The position numbers and the translations under genes were made by a program. Shown here one piece after another: positions 7,977-15,923 of a stretch of DNA of 16,569 bases (the first letter of the stretch is position 1; every line of letters starts with the position of its first letter). The notes beneath the pieces are model-generated. The model was not told the origin of the DNA, searched no databases, and worked only from the letters and a program-made list of their open reading frames with translations. Source of the DNA: Legionellaceae bacterium (lineage in GTDB: Bacteria > Pseudomonadota > Gammaproteobacteria > Legionellales > Legionellaceae); assembly GCA_947470005.1 (NCBI GenBank), contig CANISA010000005.1, positions 1-16,569 on the forward strand. The letters are read 5' to 3'.

Positions 7977-7994
7977 GTTGGGTCTTGACCCAAC
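7977..7994. repeat. Second palindrome, 8-base-pair stem, inverted copy of the first core
   Basis: GTTGGGTC (7977-7984) pairs with GACCCAAC (7987-7994) around TT. The 14-base core TGGGTCTTGACCCA (7979-7992) is the reverse complement of the core at 7940-7953. A short TACA/TGTA inverted repeat (7961-7964 and 7972-7975) lies between the two hairpins. It ends 8 bases past the protease stop codon, so it may act on the 3' ends of both convergent genes. Confidence 0.8.
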
Positions 7995-8002
7995 AATCGA
8001 AA

Positions 8003-9076
8003 TTAGCTGGTGCTTCGAATGCGTTGCACTTCGAGGGCCAACGTTTTGAAGTAGTCATATGACATGTAAAAATTTCCTTGATCACCGATGCGATTACCCC
8101 AGGAGTTTCGTAAGGTCAGTAACCCTTTGTGTGAGCGACCTTGTTTGTCCAGGGCAACGGCCTCATCATCATATCCTGTGATGATCATCTCATGAGCACC
8201 CGGCTCGCCTTGTTCGTTGATGTCTTTGATAATTTCGGCGGAAAGAACCCAGCTGTCGTAGTTCGCATGGTGTTTACCAACCGCACCGGCGAGCCCCTGG
8301 TTTAGACCAAACAACAAGACGCCGAACGTTAAACGATCGCCGGCATCCAATGCAGCTTTTGTCGCTTGAAGGGTTGTGTTGGGATCTGTTTTATCGACGA
8401 AGACTTGATAGGCATCCAGCAAGGCTGACCAGCCTAGTTTTTCCTCCGGTAACGCTTCGCTGATGGCGTGAAACTCGGTTAGGGACATTTCTGTTTCTGG
8501 GGCAGCTGAACTATTCATCGGGTATTCGGTCAAACCGCCACACCCTTTTTCTCGTTGGTTTGTTTGGGTGACGACACCAAATGTTTGCATTTGATGCAAG
8601 ACCATTGGCCCCATCGCGCCATCCCAGCCGCTTACGTTGTAGCCGTTGTTTTCCAAATAACGTCCCAATTGGAGTTGGCAGAGTTCACTGATGGTGTCGC
8701 CTTGATTTAGCGCTGCATCAATGGCTGCAACGGTAGCAAAGGTCGTGCATGTGCCATGAGGTCCTTGATCAAAGACCGGGACGTTACTCATACCTAATTG
8801 AACGCTTTTCGTGCTTCGCATCGTGAGCGTGTTGACGGGTTGTTCTTTTATGTCTTGAGCGCGCGCTTGAAGTTTCTCCCACGCGTTGTCAGAAAGCTTA
8901 ATTTTCAATACGGTCACTGAGGCAGGTACGGACTGTGCGTTGAATGTTTTGAGCTCGCTGGTGGCCTGACGAGAGAGGGGCTGCACGATCGTTCCCATCA
9001 GTTGAATGTCTTGTTGTGCAAACGCACTGCCTGTGAATAACAGGGTAGTAGCGATCAAAAGGTGTACACGAATCAT
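8003..9076 (-). CDS. Exported papain-family (C1) cysteine peptidase
   Basis: This is a 357-residue protein. The chosen start MIRVHLLIATTLLFTGSAFA gives a classic signal peptide (cleavage expected after residue 20, AFA|QQ). It has GGAG 8 bases upstream, whereas the longer open frame to 9118 has no such support. After a region of about 85 residues that could be a propeptide comes a C1-type domain: oxyanion Gln and nucleophile in VFDQGPHGTCTTFATV (Q104, C110), His in GAHEMIITGYDDEA (H295) and Asn in TLRNSWGNRIGDQGNFYMS (N324). RNSWG followed by GxxGNFYM is typical of papain-like enzymes. The Cys-to-His distance of 185 residues is longer than in papain, so there is an insertion between the two lobes. 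It probably acts in the periplasm or outside the cell; the substrate is unknown. The gene is separate from parE, with its own likely promoter at 9109-9137. Confidence 0.9.
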   Translation of the reverse strand: MIRVHLLIATTLLFTGSAFAQQDIQLMGTIVQPLSRQATSELKTFNAQSVPASVTVLKIKLSDNAWEKLQARAQDIKEQPVNTLTMRSTKSVQLGMSNVPVFDQGPHGTCTTFATVAAIDAALNQGDTISELCQLQLGRYLENNGYNVSGWDGAMGPMVLHQMQTFGVVTQTNQREKGCGGLTEYPMNSSAAPETEMSLTEFHAISEALPEEKLGWSALLDAYQVFVDKTDPNTTLQATKAALDAGDRLTFGVLLFGLNQGLAGAVGKHHANYDSWVLSAEIIKDINEQGEPGAHEMIITGYDDEAVALDKQGRSHKGLLTLRNSWGNRIGDQGNFYMSYDYFKTLALEVQRIRSTS

Positions 9077-9084
9077 GAAGATGT

Positions 9085-9088
9085 CTCC
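9085..9088 (-). promoter_or_regulatory. Shine-Dalgarno deciding the peptidase start
   Basis: GGAG on the - strand, 8 bases before the ATG at 9076, selects the start that exposes the signal peptide. The upstream in-frame start at 9118 would overlap the predicted promoter. Confidence 0.7.
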
Positions 9089-9108
9089 GAGGGAAAGAAA
9101 GAGCGCAA

Positions 9109-9137
9109 AGTGTATCATATGGCTTAAAATAGCTCAA
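9109..9137 (-). promoter_or_regulatory. Candidate promoter of the C1 peptidase gene (extended -10)
   Basis: On the - strand, TTGAGC (9132-9137) and TACACT (9109-9114) are spaced by 17 bases. The -10 is preceded by TGA, giving the extended -10 form TGnTACACT. Predicted initiation near 9102 leaves a leader of about 26 bases that includes the Shine-Dalgarno. The gene can thus be expressed independently of parE. Confidence 0.5.
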
Positions 9138-9154
9138 CCTTGATCCGTCAATCG

Positions 9155-11035
9155 TCAAAAATCAGCCAAGTTACCTTTGCCTTCCAGCCACGTTTTACGA
9201 TCGCCTGCGCGTTTTTTTGCGAGCATCATGTCCATGAGGGCCATGGTTTCAGGTTCATTGTCCAGCGTGAGTTGCACGAGTCGTCGTGTGTTGGGATCCA
9301 TCGTGGTTTCGCGCAATTGCAGGGGATTCATCTCGCCTAACCCTTTGAACCGTTGAACATTTATTTTTGATTTGCTGGTTTGTGAGAGTTGCTTAATAAT
9401 CATTTCTTTTTCTTCATCATCGAGCGCGTAATGGACGACTTTACCTGCGTCGATACGATAGAGAGGCGGCATGGCCACGTACACGTGCCCGGCTTTAATC
9501 AGCGGCTTAAAATGCCGTAAAAAAAGCGCGCACAAGAGGGTGGCAATGTGTGCACCGTCGGAGTCGGCATCCGCTAGAATGCAGAGCTTGCCGTAACGTA
9601 GACCGCTGATATCATCAGAGCCTGGGTCAACGCCGAGGGCTACGGAGATGTCATGAATTTCTTGTGAGGCAAGGACATGCGACGAGTCGACCTCCCAGGC
9701 ATTTAAGATTTTGCCACGCAGCGGTAAAATGGCTTGGAAATCTTTGCTGCGTGCTTGTTTTGCAGAGCCTCCGGCGGAGTCTCCTTCAACCAAAAACAAC
9801 TCCGATTGACTTAAATCTTGTTGCAAGCAGTCGGCTAATTTGCCAGGCAAGGCGGGGCCTTGGCTCACGCGTTTACGTGCAACTTGTTTGGCTTGACGCA
9901 AGCGTTTCTGAGCGCGCTCAATGGCCATTGATGCAATGAGTTCACCGGACGCACGATGGTGGTTTAACCACAGTGCAAACGCATCTTTGATGACATTACT
10001 GACAAAGGCAGCGGTTGATCGGGAGCTTAAGCGTTCTTTGGTTTGGCCTGCAAATTGGGGTTCTTTCATTTTGACTGATAAGACGTATTGGCATGGTTCC
10101 CAGAGATCATCTGCACTTAATTTAACGCCGCGTGGCAGGAGGTTTCTTAGTTCACAAAAGGTGGAGAAGGCCTCAAACAATCCCGAGCGTAAGCCGTTAA
10201 CATGCGTGCCGCCTTGAATGGTTGGAATGAGGTTCACATAGCTTTCGTTTAACAGTGCGTTGGATGTATTGGTCCACGCGAGCGCCCACTCGACGGTTGC
10301 ATCATTGGTTTTAAACTCACCGGTTAAGGGCTCTTCTGGAAGGTAATCATCGGGTAGGGATTGACGCAAGTAATCGCCCAGGCCTTTTTCAAAGCACCAG
10401 TGCATTGTTTCTTCCGTGAGCTTATTGACGAATGTCATGGACAAACCTGGACATAAAACCGCTTTTGCGCGAAGCAGGTGAATTAAGGGTTTAACGGCTA
10501 TTTTCGTCGTATCAAAGTAATGTGCATTGGGCCAAAAATGAATGGTTGTCCCTGTGTCGCGTTTTTTTGTGACGCCGACTTCTTTGAGTTCGTGGATTTT
10601 AGCGCCTTGGGCAAAAGCTATTTGGTAAATGATGCCTTGACGCTTGATGGTGACATCGAGCCTGTCGGAGAGCGCGTTCACCACGGAGACGCCTACACCA
10701 TGTAATCCGCCCGAAAAAGAGTAATTTTTGTCGGAAAATTTAGCGCCAGCATGCAAGCGCGTCATGATCACTTCCACACCACTTAACGCCAATTGAGGGT
10801 GTAAATCTACGGGCATTCCCCGACCATCATCCTCTACTTCAACAGAACCATCGAGATGCAACGTGACGAGAACACGGCTTGCAAATCCTGCAAGCACTTC
10901 ATCGACGCTGTTATCGATGACTTCTTGTGCCAAATGATTAGGGCGTGTGGTGTCGGTGTACATCCCTGGACGCCGTTGAACAGGCTCCAGCCCACTTAAT
11001 ACCTCAATCGCTTCAGCCGTGTAGTGTTCAGACAT
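9155..11035 (-). CDS. parE: DNA topoisomerase IV subunit B (ParE)
   Basis: This 626-residue protein (E. coli ParE has 630) provides the ATPase and TOPRIM half of topoisomerase IV, the enzyme that decatenates daughter chromosomes with ParC. The GHKL ATPase domain shows GLEPVQRRPGMYTDTTRPNH near the N-terminus, EVIDNSVDE (38-46; Mg-binding N42), DDGRGMP (69-75) and GGLHGVGVSVVNALS (109-123). The transducer QTKERL is at 331-336. The TOPRIM domain has LVEGDSAGG (catalytic E418) and ADADSDG (D489, D491, D493), followed near the C-terminus by RFKGLGEMNPLQLRETTMDP. The short length, without the large GyrB insertion, and the N-terminal TDTTRPNH favour ParE over GyrB. The start at 11035 (MSEHYTAEAIEVL) matches E. 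coli ParE; an upstream in-frame GTG at 11065 lacks support. No parC is in the window. Confidence 0.97.
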   Translation of the reverse strand: MSEHYTAEAIEVLSGLEPVQRRPGMYTDTTRPNHLAQEVIDNSVDEVLAGFASRVLVTLHLDGSVEVEDDGRGMPVDLHPQLALSGVEVIMTRLHAGAKFSDKNYSFSGGLHGVGVSVVNALSDRLDVTIKRQGIIYQIAFAQGAKIHELKEVGVTKKRDTGTTIHFWPNAHYFDTTKIAVKPLIHLLRAKAVLCPGLSMTFVNKLTEETMHWCFEKGLGDYLRQSLPDDYLPEEPLTGEFKTNDATVEWALAWTNTSNALLNESYVNLIPTIQGGTHVNGLRSGLFEAFSTFCELRNLLPRGVKLSADDLWEPCQYVLSVKMKEPQFAGQTKERLSSRSTAAFVSNVIKDAFALWLNHHRASGELIASMAIERAQKRLRQAKQVARKRVSQGPALPGKLADCLQQDLSQSELFLVEGDSAGGSAKQARSKDFQAILPLRGKILNAWEVDSSHVLASQEIHDISVALGVDPGSDDISGLRYGKLCILADADSDGAHIATLLCALFLRHFKPLIKAGHVYVAMPPLYRIDAGKVVHYALDDEEKEMIIKQLSQTSKSKINVQRFKGLGEMNPLQLRETTMDPNTRRLVQLTLDNEPETMALMDMMLAKKRAGDRKTWLEGKGNLADF

Positions 11036-11086
11036 GTTCAGGTCGCGCCAAAAGGGAAGAGGCACCAGTTTACCATTGCATCGGTT

Positions 11087-11101
11087 GCCCTGGAACAGGG
11101 C
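11087..11101. repeat. Small palindrome in the parE / methyltransferase divergent region
   Basis: GCCCTG (11087-11092) and CAGGGC (11096-11101) form a 6-base-pair stem with loop GAA. It lies about 50 bases upstream of both divergent genes. It could be an operator or a leader hairpin; nothing further supports either role. Confidence 0.35.
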
Positions 11102-11133
11102 TGTATGGTAAAAGAGAAGATGATTGGGAATCT

Positions 11134-11138
11134 AGGTG
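11134..11138 (+). promoter_or_regulatory. Possible ribosome binding site for the TTG-start methyltransferase gene
   Basis: AGGTG lies 10 bases before the TTG at 11149. The spacing is long, but it is the best available match and the reason for preferring this start. Confidence 0.35.
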
Positions 11139-11148
11139 TATCTATACC

Positions 11149-11907
11149 TTGAGCTTGAATGAGCAAAAAAATAAATACCGTGCCCTTGACGATTGGTTTA
11201 AAACCCCTCAAGGTCGCCACGTCGGAGAGGCCTTAGCCCGTCGACTTGTGGCTGTTCGTGATTTGTTGAGTGGAACAACGTTAGTGCAGCTTGGCATATG
11301 CGGGGATAATCCTTGGCTAGTCCCACTCATGTTTCGTCGTAAATGGCTTCTTACCCCTTGTTTGAATTCGCCAGAGGCATCCCTGATTGCCTCGCCGAAT
11401 GGTTTACCTTTTGACCGAAATAGTGTTGATTGTGTGGTTGCTCCCTTGACCATGGAAGCGTTTGGACGAGACAAAAACCCACTGGATGAAATCGATCGCG
11501 TCTTAAAGCCAATGGGGTATGTTATTTTTTGGGGAGTGAATCCCATCAGCGTGTGGGGACTTGCATTACGAGTAGGGTATGTGCCTTTTTTTGGAGATAG
11601 CCGCGTTACGCTCACCTCGTCGCTTATTTTGAAACAAGCATTATTAAATCGAGGGTATCGTCAATGCATGCTAGAAACGTTTTATTATATTCCACCGGTG
11701 AAGCAATCATCATGGATTGATCGATTGGCCTTTTTAAATGAAATGGGGAAAATGATTTCCCCGTGTCCTGCTGGATTTTATTGTTTGATTGTGCAAAAAG
11801 TCCAACAGTGCACGCCCAATTGGCTGTTGCAAGCCAATGGACGTGGTTTATTGTTGCAAAGTCAAGCCGCCTGGTTAGCGAGTGCGAATTGGACGCATCG
11901 CCCCTGA
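11149..11907 (+). CDS. YafS-like SAM-dependent methyltransferase-family protein (likely TTG start)
   Basis: From the proposed start it has 252 residues (E. coli YafS about 240). The region GLPFDRNSVDCVVAPLTMEA followed by NPLDEIDRVLKPMGYVIFWG and VNPISVWGL aligns in pattern with YafS and with class I methyltransferases of the Methyltransf_11 type (acidic loop, then DRVLKPxG). Motif I is degenerate (LVQLGICGDNP rather than ExGxGxG), which is also a trait of this subfamily. No in-frame ATG or GTG gives a sensible N-terminus: the open frame runs back to 10945, inside parE, so the true start is probably TTG at 11149 (AGGTG 10 bases upstream) or TTG at 11155. Substrate unknown. It is divergent from parE, and its TGA directly abuts the nrdB TAA. 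In E. coli yafS lies by gloB and rnhA; neither is present here. Confidence 0.75.
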   Translation: MSLNEQKNKYRALDDWFKTPQGRHVGEALARRLVAVRDLLSGTTLVQLGICGDNPWLVPLMFRRKWLLTPCLNSPEASLIASPNGLPFDRNSVDCVVAPLTMEAFGRDKNPLDEIDRVLKPMGYVIFWGVNPISVWGLALRVGYVPFFGDSRVTLTSSLILKQALLNRGYRQCMLETFYYIPPVKQSSWIDRLAFLNEMGKMISPCPAGFYCLIVQKVQQCTPNWLLQANGRGLLLQSQAAWLASANWTHRP

Positions 11908-13017
11908 TTACGCCTCTTCATCCCAACTTAACGTCCCGCCCGCTTGGTATTCAATCACGCGCGTTTCAAAGAAATTTTTCTCTTTTTTCAAGTCAAGCAT
12001 CTCGCTCATCCAAGGAAATGGATTTTCTGCACCGGGGTATTGCTCGGGTAGCCCAATTTGAATGAGTCGACGGTTGGCAATGAAATGCAGGTATTCTTCG
12101 AACATGTGTGCATTCATACCTAAGATCCCATTGGGCATGGTGTCCTTGGCATATTGATATTCCATTTCAACGCCATTTTTAATCAGCTCAATTATCTCTT
12201 GCTTGAAGGATGGCGTCCACAGATGAGGATTTTCGATTTTAATTTGGTTGATGACGTCAATGCCAAAATTCATGTGCATGGATTCATCGCGTAAAATATA
12301 TTGAAATTGCTCTGATGTTCCAACCATTTTATTGCGGCGACCCATGGATAAAATTTGGGTAAACCCCACGTAGAAGAAAATGCCTTCAAAGACCACGTAA
12401 AAAGCAATCAGATCACGAAGCAAACGCTGGTCGTTTTCAGGCGTTCCTGTCTGGAATGCCGCGTCACCCAAACTTTGAGTAAATGGCAGTGCCCAGGCGG
12501 CTTTTGTAGCAACAGAGGGGATCTCCCGATACATATTGAATACTTCAGCTTCATCCATGCCTAAACTTTCAATAATGTATTGGTAAGCATGCGTGTGCAA
12601 GGCTTCTTCAAACGCTTGCCGCAGCAAATACTGACGGCATTCGGGGTTGGTGATGTGACGATAAACAGCCAGAACCAAGTTATTCGCAACCAACGAGTCT
12701 GCCGTTGAGAAAAAACCTAAATTACGTTTAATCACCAAACGCTCATCTTCGCTTAGCCCGGTGGGGCTATTCCACAAGGCAAGATCGGTGCTCATGCTAA
12801 TTTCATTGGGCATCCAATGGTTGGCACAGGCTTTTAAATATTTATCCCACGCCCAGGGGTACTTAAAAGGCACCAACTGATTAAGGTCAGCGCGACAGTT
12901 AATGATTTTTTTATCGTCCACTTGGATGCGTCCGGCGCCCATGTCTAATAATTCAAGGCCGGTTGCCCCAAGGACAGGCGATATTTCGGATGGGTGTACC
13001 ATGGTTGTCATTGACAT
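11908..13017 (-). CDS. nrdB: Class Ia ribonucleotide reductase beta subunit (radical-generating NrdB)
   Basis: This 369-residue protein forms the dimetal/radical subunit of ribonucleotide reductase. Predicted metal ligands by family pattern are D107 (FFSTADSL), E138 and H141 (FEEALH), E211 (VFEGIFF), and E245 and H248 (RDESMH). A tyrosine, Y145, occupies the radical position (HTHAY), so a tyrosyl-radical cofactor is expected. The overall sequence, including GFFSTADSLVANN and the C-terminal PFPWMSEMLDLKKEKNFFE, resembles the Chlamydia-type NrdB subgroup more than E. coli NrdB. The Chlamydia class Ic protein has Glu and Phe at the first-ligand and radical positions; here they are Asp and Tyr. 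The start is fixed by AAGGAG 7 bases upstream (13025-13030). It follows nrdA after 14 bases, so the two are cotranscribed. Confidence 0.96.
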   Translation of the reverse strand: MSMTTMVHPSEISPVLGATGLELLDMGAGRIQVDDKKIINCRADLNQLVPFKYPWAWDKYLKACANHWMPNEISMSTDLALWNSPTGLSEDERLVIKRNLGFFSTADSLVANNLVLAVYRHITNPECRQYLLRQAFEEALHTHAYQYIIESLGMDEAEVFNMYREIPSVATKAAWALPFTQSLGDAAFQTGTPENDQRLLRDLIAFYVVFEGIFFYVGFTQILSMGRRNKMVGTSEQFQYILRDESMHMNFGIDVINQIKIENPHLWTPSFKQEIIELIKNGVEMEYQYAKDTMPNGILGMNAHMFEEYLHFIANRRLIQIGLPEQYPGAENPFPWMSEMLDLKKEKNFFETRVIEYQAGGTLSWDEEA

Positions 13018-13031
13018 AACTATTCTCCTTC

Positions 13032-15851
13032 TTATTGGCAGGCTTCGCAGTCAGGATCAAGAATGGAGCAGCTCATGGGCTCCTCAAGCTTGACCGCATT
13101 CAGCGCGCCATCAGTAACGGTTGATTTTTCTGCGTTCGTTGCACCTAAGCTCCGCAGGTAATAGGTTGTTTTTAATCCGCGAGTCCACGCTAGGCGATAG
13201 AGGTCATCTAATTTTTTTCCGGAAGGCTTGGCCATGTAAATATTCAGCGATTGCGCTTGATCCAGCCACTTTTGTCGTCGAGAGGCCGCCTCAATCAACC
13301 AGGTCGGTGACATTTCAAACGCCGTGGCGTAGCGAGCTTTAAGTTTAGCAGGAACTCGACTGATGGGTTCTACACTGCCGTTGAAGTATTTTAGATCATT
13401 GATCATCACTTCGTCCCACAAATTCAAGGCTTTCAAGTCAGCCACTAAATAAGGGTTTACGACGGTAAATTCGCCAGAGAGGTTCGATTTGACGTAGAGA
13501 TTTTGGTACGTTGGTTCAATGGATTGTGATACCGCGCAAATATTTGAAATGGTTGCTGTCGGTGCAATGGCCATCAAGTTGGAATTGCGCATGCCTTGGG
13601 TGCGAACTTTGATGCGCAGGGCTTCCCAGTCCAACTGCTGAGAACGATCTTGTTCTAATGATTGACCGCGTGCTTGCTGCAAGAGATTGATGGAATCAAT
13701 GGGAAGGATCCCTTTGCTCCATAATGACCCTTCATAGCTGGAGTATTTACCGCGCTCTTTGGCGAGCTCACACGATGCGTCAATGGCGTAATAGCTGATT
13801 AGCTCCATGGATGTGTCAGCAAACGCGACAGCAGCATCTGACGCGTAGTCGATATCGAGGCAATATAACGCATCCTGAAAGCCCATGAGACCTAAACCAA
13901 TGGGGCGATGCTTGAGGTTAGAGTTTCGTGCTTGTGGCACAGAATAATAGTTAATGTCGATGACGTTATCCAACATACGAATGGCGGTTTGAACCGTTCG
14001 CTTCAATTTGGCTTCATCTAATTTTCCATCCTTAATGTGGGCGGGCAAATTGATGCTGCCTAAATTACATACAGCAATCTCATCCAACGATGTATTGAGG
14101 GTTATCTCTGTGCATAAGTTAGAGCTGTGAATCACGCCAGTATGTTGTTGCGGTGATCGTACATTACAGGCATCTTTAAAGGTCAGCCAAGGATGGCCTG
14201 TTTCAAACAACATGGAGAGCATTTTTCGCCACAATTTGATGGCAGGGACCGTTTTGACGTTGTGGATTTTGCCTTGTTCTGCTTGGTGTTCATAATCCAG
14301 ATACAAGGTTTCAAAGGCTTTGCCGTAGCTATCGTGCAAGCCAGGCACTTCCTCCGGGGAGAAGAGCGTCCAGTTCGCTTCTGCATGCACGCGTTTCATA
14401 AATAAGTCAGGGATCCATAAGGCCGTGTTCATGTCATGGGTGCGTCGTCTGTCGTCGCCTGTATTTTTACGAAGCTCAAGAAACTCTTCGACATCCCGGT
14501 GCCAGCATTCGAGGTAAGCACACACGGCGCCCTTACGCTTACCACCCTGATTCACAGCGACTGCTGTTGCATCAGCAACGTTCAGGAAGGGCACAATGCC
14601 TTGTGAGCGACCGTTCGTGCCTTTGATGTGTGATCCCATGGCGCGAACAGAGGTCCAGTCGTTTCCAAGGCCACCTGCAAATTTGGAGAGCAAGGCATTG
14701 TCTTTGATCGCACTGTAGATGCCGTCTAAATTATCTGGAATCGTCGTTAAATAGCAGCTTGAAAGCTGCGGGCGAACAGTCCCTGCGTTGAATAACGTGG
14801 GTGTTGAAGACATGTAATCAAACGAGGAGAGAAGCGTATAAAATTCAATGGCTTTTTCTTCTTTGTTCCCTTCGCGGACAGCAAGCCCCATGGCCACACG
14901 CATGAAAAAAGCTTGTGGAAGCTCATAACGCGCGCCTTTTTCATGGATAAAATAGCGGTCGTAGAGGGTTTGTAAACTTAAATAAGTAAATTGCATGTCA
15001 CGTTGAGGTAACAACGCCTGGCCGAGTTTATCTAGATTAAACCCGCTGAGGAGGGGGTCGAGCATGCCTTGCTTGATGCCATGAGCAATGTAGGTTTTAA
15101 AGTAAGCCGGATACAGTGAGGACATCTCATCAAAAGTCGCATCTTGTCGAAGGCGTAAATGACTGAGTGCTTCTGTGCGCATGCTGTCGAGTAATAAACG
15201 TGCGCTAACATAAGAGTAATTGGGCTCTCGTTCAACCATGGCACGGGCAGACATGATGAGGGATTTATGAACATCACTGAGCTTGGCTTGATTAAATAGG
15301 TTACGTAACGCATCTTTGATGACAAGGTCTGTTTCAACATGGCTTAATTCACGGCACGCTTCATCAACAATGGTTTGAACACGTTCCAGATCAAGGGGTT
15401 TTAATTCGCCATTGGGATGAGTAATCAAGAGAACTTTAGGATCGTGTGCTATCTTTTGAATCTCGGTCTCGCGTGCTTTGCGCCGTTCTTCTCTATAGAG
15501 CACATAGGCGCGAGCTACTTTGTACTGCCCATTGCGCATGAGTGCAAGCTCGACTTGATCTTGAATGTCTTCGATGTGGATTGTACCGCCGGTGGGCAGG
15601 CGTCGTTGGCACGCGTGCGTCATTTGTCGTGTTATTTCATCAATTTGTTGGTAAATACGGTTGGAGCTCGCCGCGTTCCCCCCTTCAACAGCAATAAATG
15701 CCTTCGTGAGGGCCACTTTTATTTTACTCTCATCGTAGCGCACCACTTTGCCATTACGCTTAATGGTCTTGAGCAAGCCAGGAAGATGTGTGGTGAATTC
15801 TAGGTTGTTTGTTTGCAATGCATCATGCACGGGTTCAATAATCTCTGACAT
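13032..15851 (-). CDS. nrdA: Class I ribonucleotide reductase alpha subunit with two ATP-cones (NrdA)
   Basis: This 939-residue catalytic subunit reduces ribonucleoside diphosphates to deoxy forms. Two ATP-cone allosteric modules lie in tandem: about residues 26-120 (IKRNGKVVRYDESKIKVAL) and 140-230 (LITHPNGELKPLDLERVQTI). E. coli NrdA has only one; two are known in Pseudomonas aeruginosa NrdA. The reaction core has the redox Cys pair C366 (LSSCYL) and C595 (AVCNLGSINL), the SNLCTEI active site with thiyl-radical C580 and E582, and the radical-path Tyr pair Y897-Y898 (KTTYYL). The C-terminal tail ends in DPDCEACQ, giving the CxxC (935, 938) that re-reduces the active site. The start at 15851 is set by GGAG 5 bases upstream. 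A longer frame to 15911 adds a hydrophobic N-terminus that is not expected in a cytosolic enzyme and overlaps regulatory sites. Confidence 0.97.
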   Translation of the reverse strand: MSEIIEPVHDALQTNNLEFTTHLPGLLKTIKRNGKVVRYDESKIKVALTKAFIAVEGGNAASSNRIYQQIDEITRQMTHACQRRLPTGGTIHIEDIQDQVELALMRNGQYKVARAYVLYREERRKARETEIQKIAHDPKVLLITHPNGELKPLDLERVQTIVDEACRELSHVETDLVIKDALRNLFNQAKLSDVHKSLIMSARAMVEREPNYSYVSARLLLDSMRTEALSHLRLRQDATFDEMSSLYPAYFKTYIAHGIKQGMLDPLLSGFNLDKLGQALLPQRDMQFTYLSLQTLYDRYFIHEKGARYELPQAFFMRVAMGLAVREGNKEEKAIEFYTLLSSFDYMSSTPTLFNAGTVRPQLSSCYLTTIPDNLDGIYSAIKDNALLSKFAGGLGNDWTSVRAMGSHIKGTNGRSQGIVPFLNVADATAVAVNQGGKRKGAVCAYLECWHRDVEEFLELRKNTGDDRRRTHDMNTALWIPDLFMKRVHAEANWTLFSPEEVPGLHDSYGKAFETLYLDYEHQAEQGKIHNVKTVPAIKLWRKMLSMLFETGHPWLTFKDACNVRSPQQHTGVIHSSNLCTEITLNTSLDEIAVCNLGSINLPAHIKDGKLDEAKLKRTVQTAIRMLDNVIDINYYSVPQARNSNLKHRPIGLGLMGFQDALYCLDIDYASDAAVAFADTSMELISYYAIDASCELAKERGKYSSYEGSLWSKGILPIDSINLLQQARGQSLEQDRSQQLDWEALRIKVRTQGMRNSNLMAIAPTATISNICAVSQSIEPTYQNLYVKSNLSGEFTVVNPYLVADLKALNLWDEVMINDLKYFNGSVEPISRVPAKLKARYATAFEMSPTWLIEAASRRQKWLDQAQSLNIYMAKPSGKKLDDLYRLAWTRGLKTTYYLRSLGATNAEKSTVTDGALNAVKLEEPMSCSILDPDCEACQ

Positions 15852-15856
15852 GGTTT

Positions 15857-15860
15857 CTCC
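15857..15860 (-). promoter_or_regulatory. Shine-Dalgarno deciding the nrdA start
   Basis: GGAG on the - strand lies 5 bases before the ATG at 15851. It supports a start at MSEIIEP rather than at the upstream in-frame GTG at 15911. Confidence 0.7.
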
Positions 15861-15907
15861 ACGGACGGTGTATGTTGTTAGTAAGAGTACCAGAAAAAAA
15901 GGATGTA

Positions 15908-15923
15908 ACACAACATATAGCTA
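15908..15923 (-). promoter_or_regulatory. Candidate NrdR box, nrdA-proximal
   Basis: The - strand reads TAGCTATATGTTGTGT, which matches the NrdR box pattern ACACTATATATAGTGT at 11 of 16 positions, with the right half (TTGTGT) best. It is one of two such sites start-to-start 30 bases apart, about three helical turns, as NrdR needs. NrdR represses ribonucleotide reductase operons when dATP/ATP is high. Confidence 0.5.

Noticed and set aside
7931..7996. CRISPR or attachment site
   Set aside because: Only two palindromic units in inverted orientation, no regular spacers, no cas or integrase gene, and no tRNA nearby.
10945..11148. N-terminal extension of the methyltransferase frame over the start of parE
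   Set aside because: It is antisense to the conserved parE N-terminus and has no similarity to YafS-type proteins.
11208..11615. 135-codon open frame on the - strand inside the methyltransferase gene
   Set aside because: It is a shadow frame, basic and Ser/Thr-rich, with no start signal or family likeness.
15852..15911. Hydrophobic N-terminal extension of NrdA resembling a signal peptide
   Set aside because: It would start at GTG inside a candidate NrdR box with no ribosome binding site; the ATG at 15851 has GGAG 5 bases upstream and NrdA is cytosolic.
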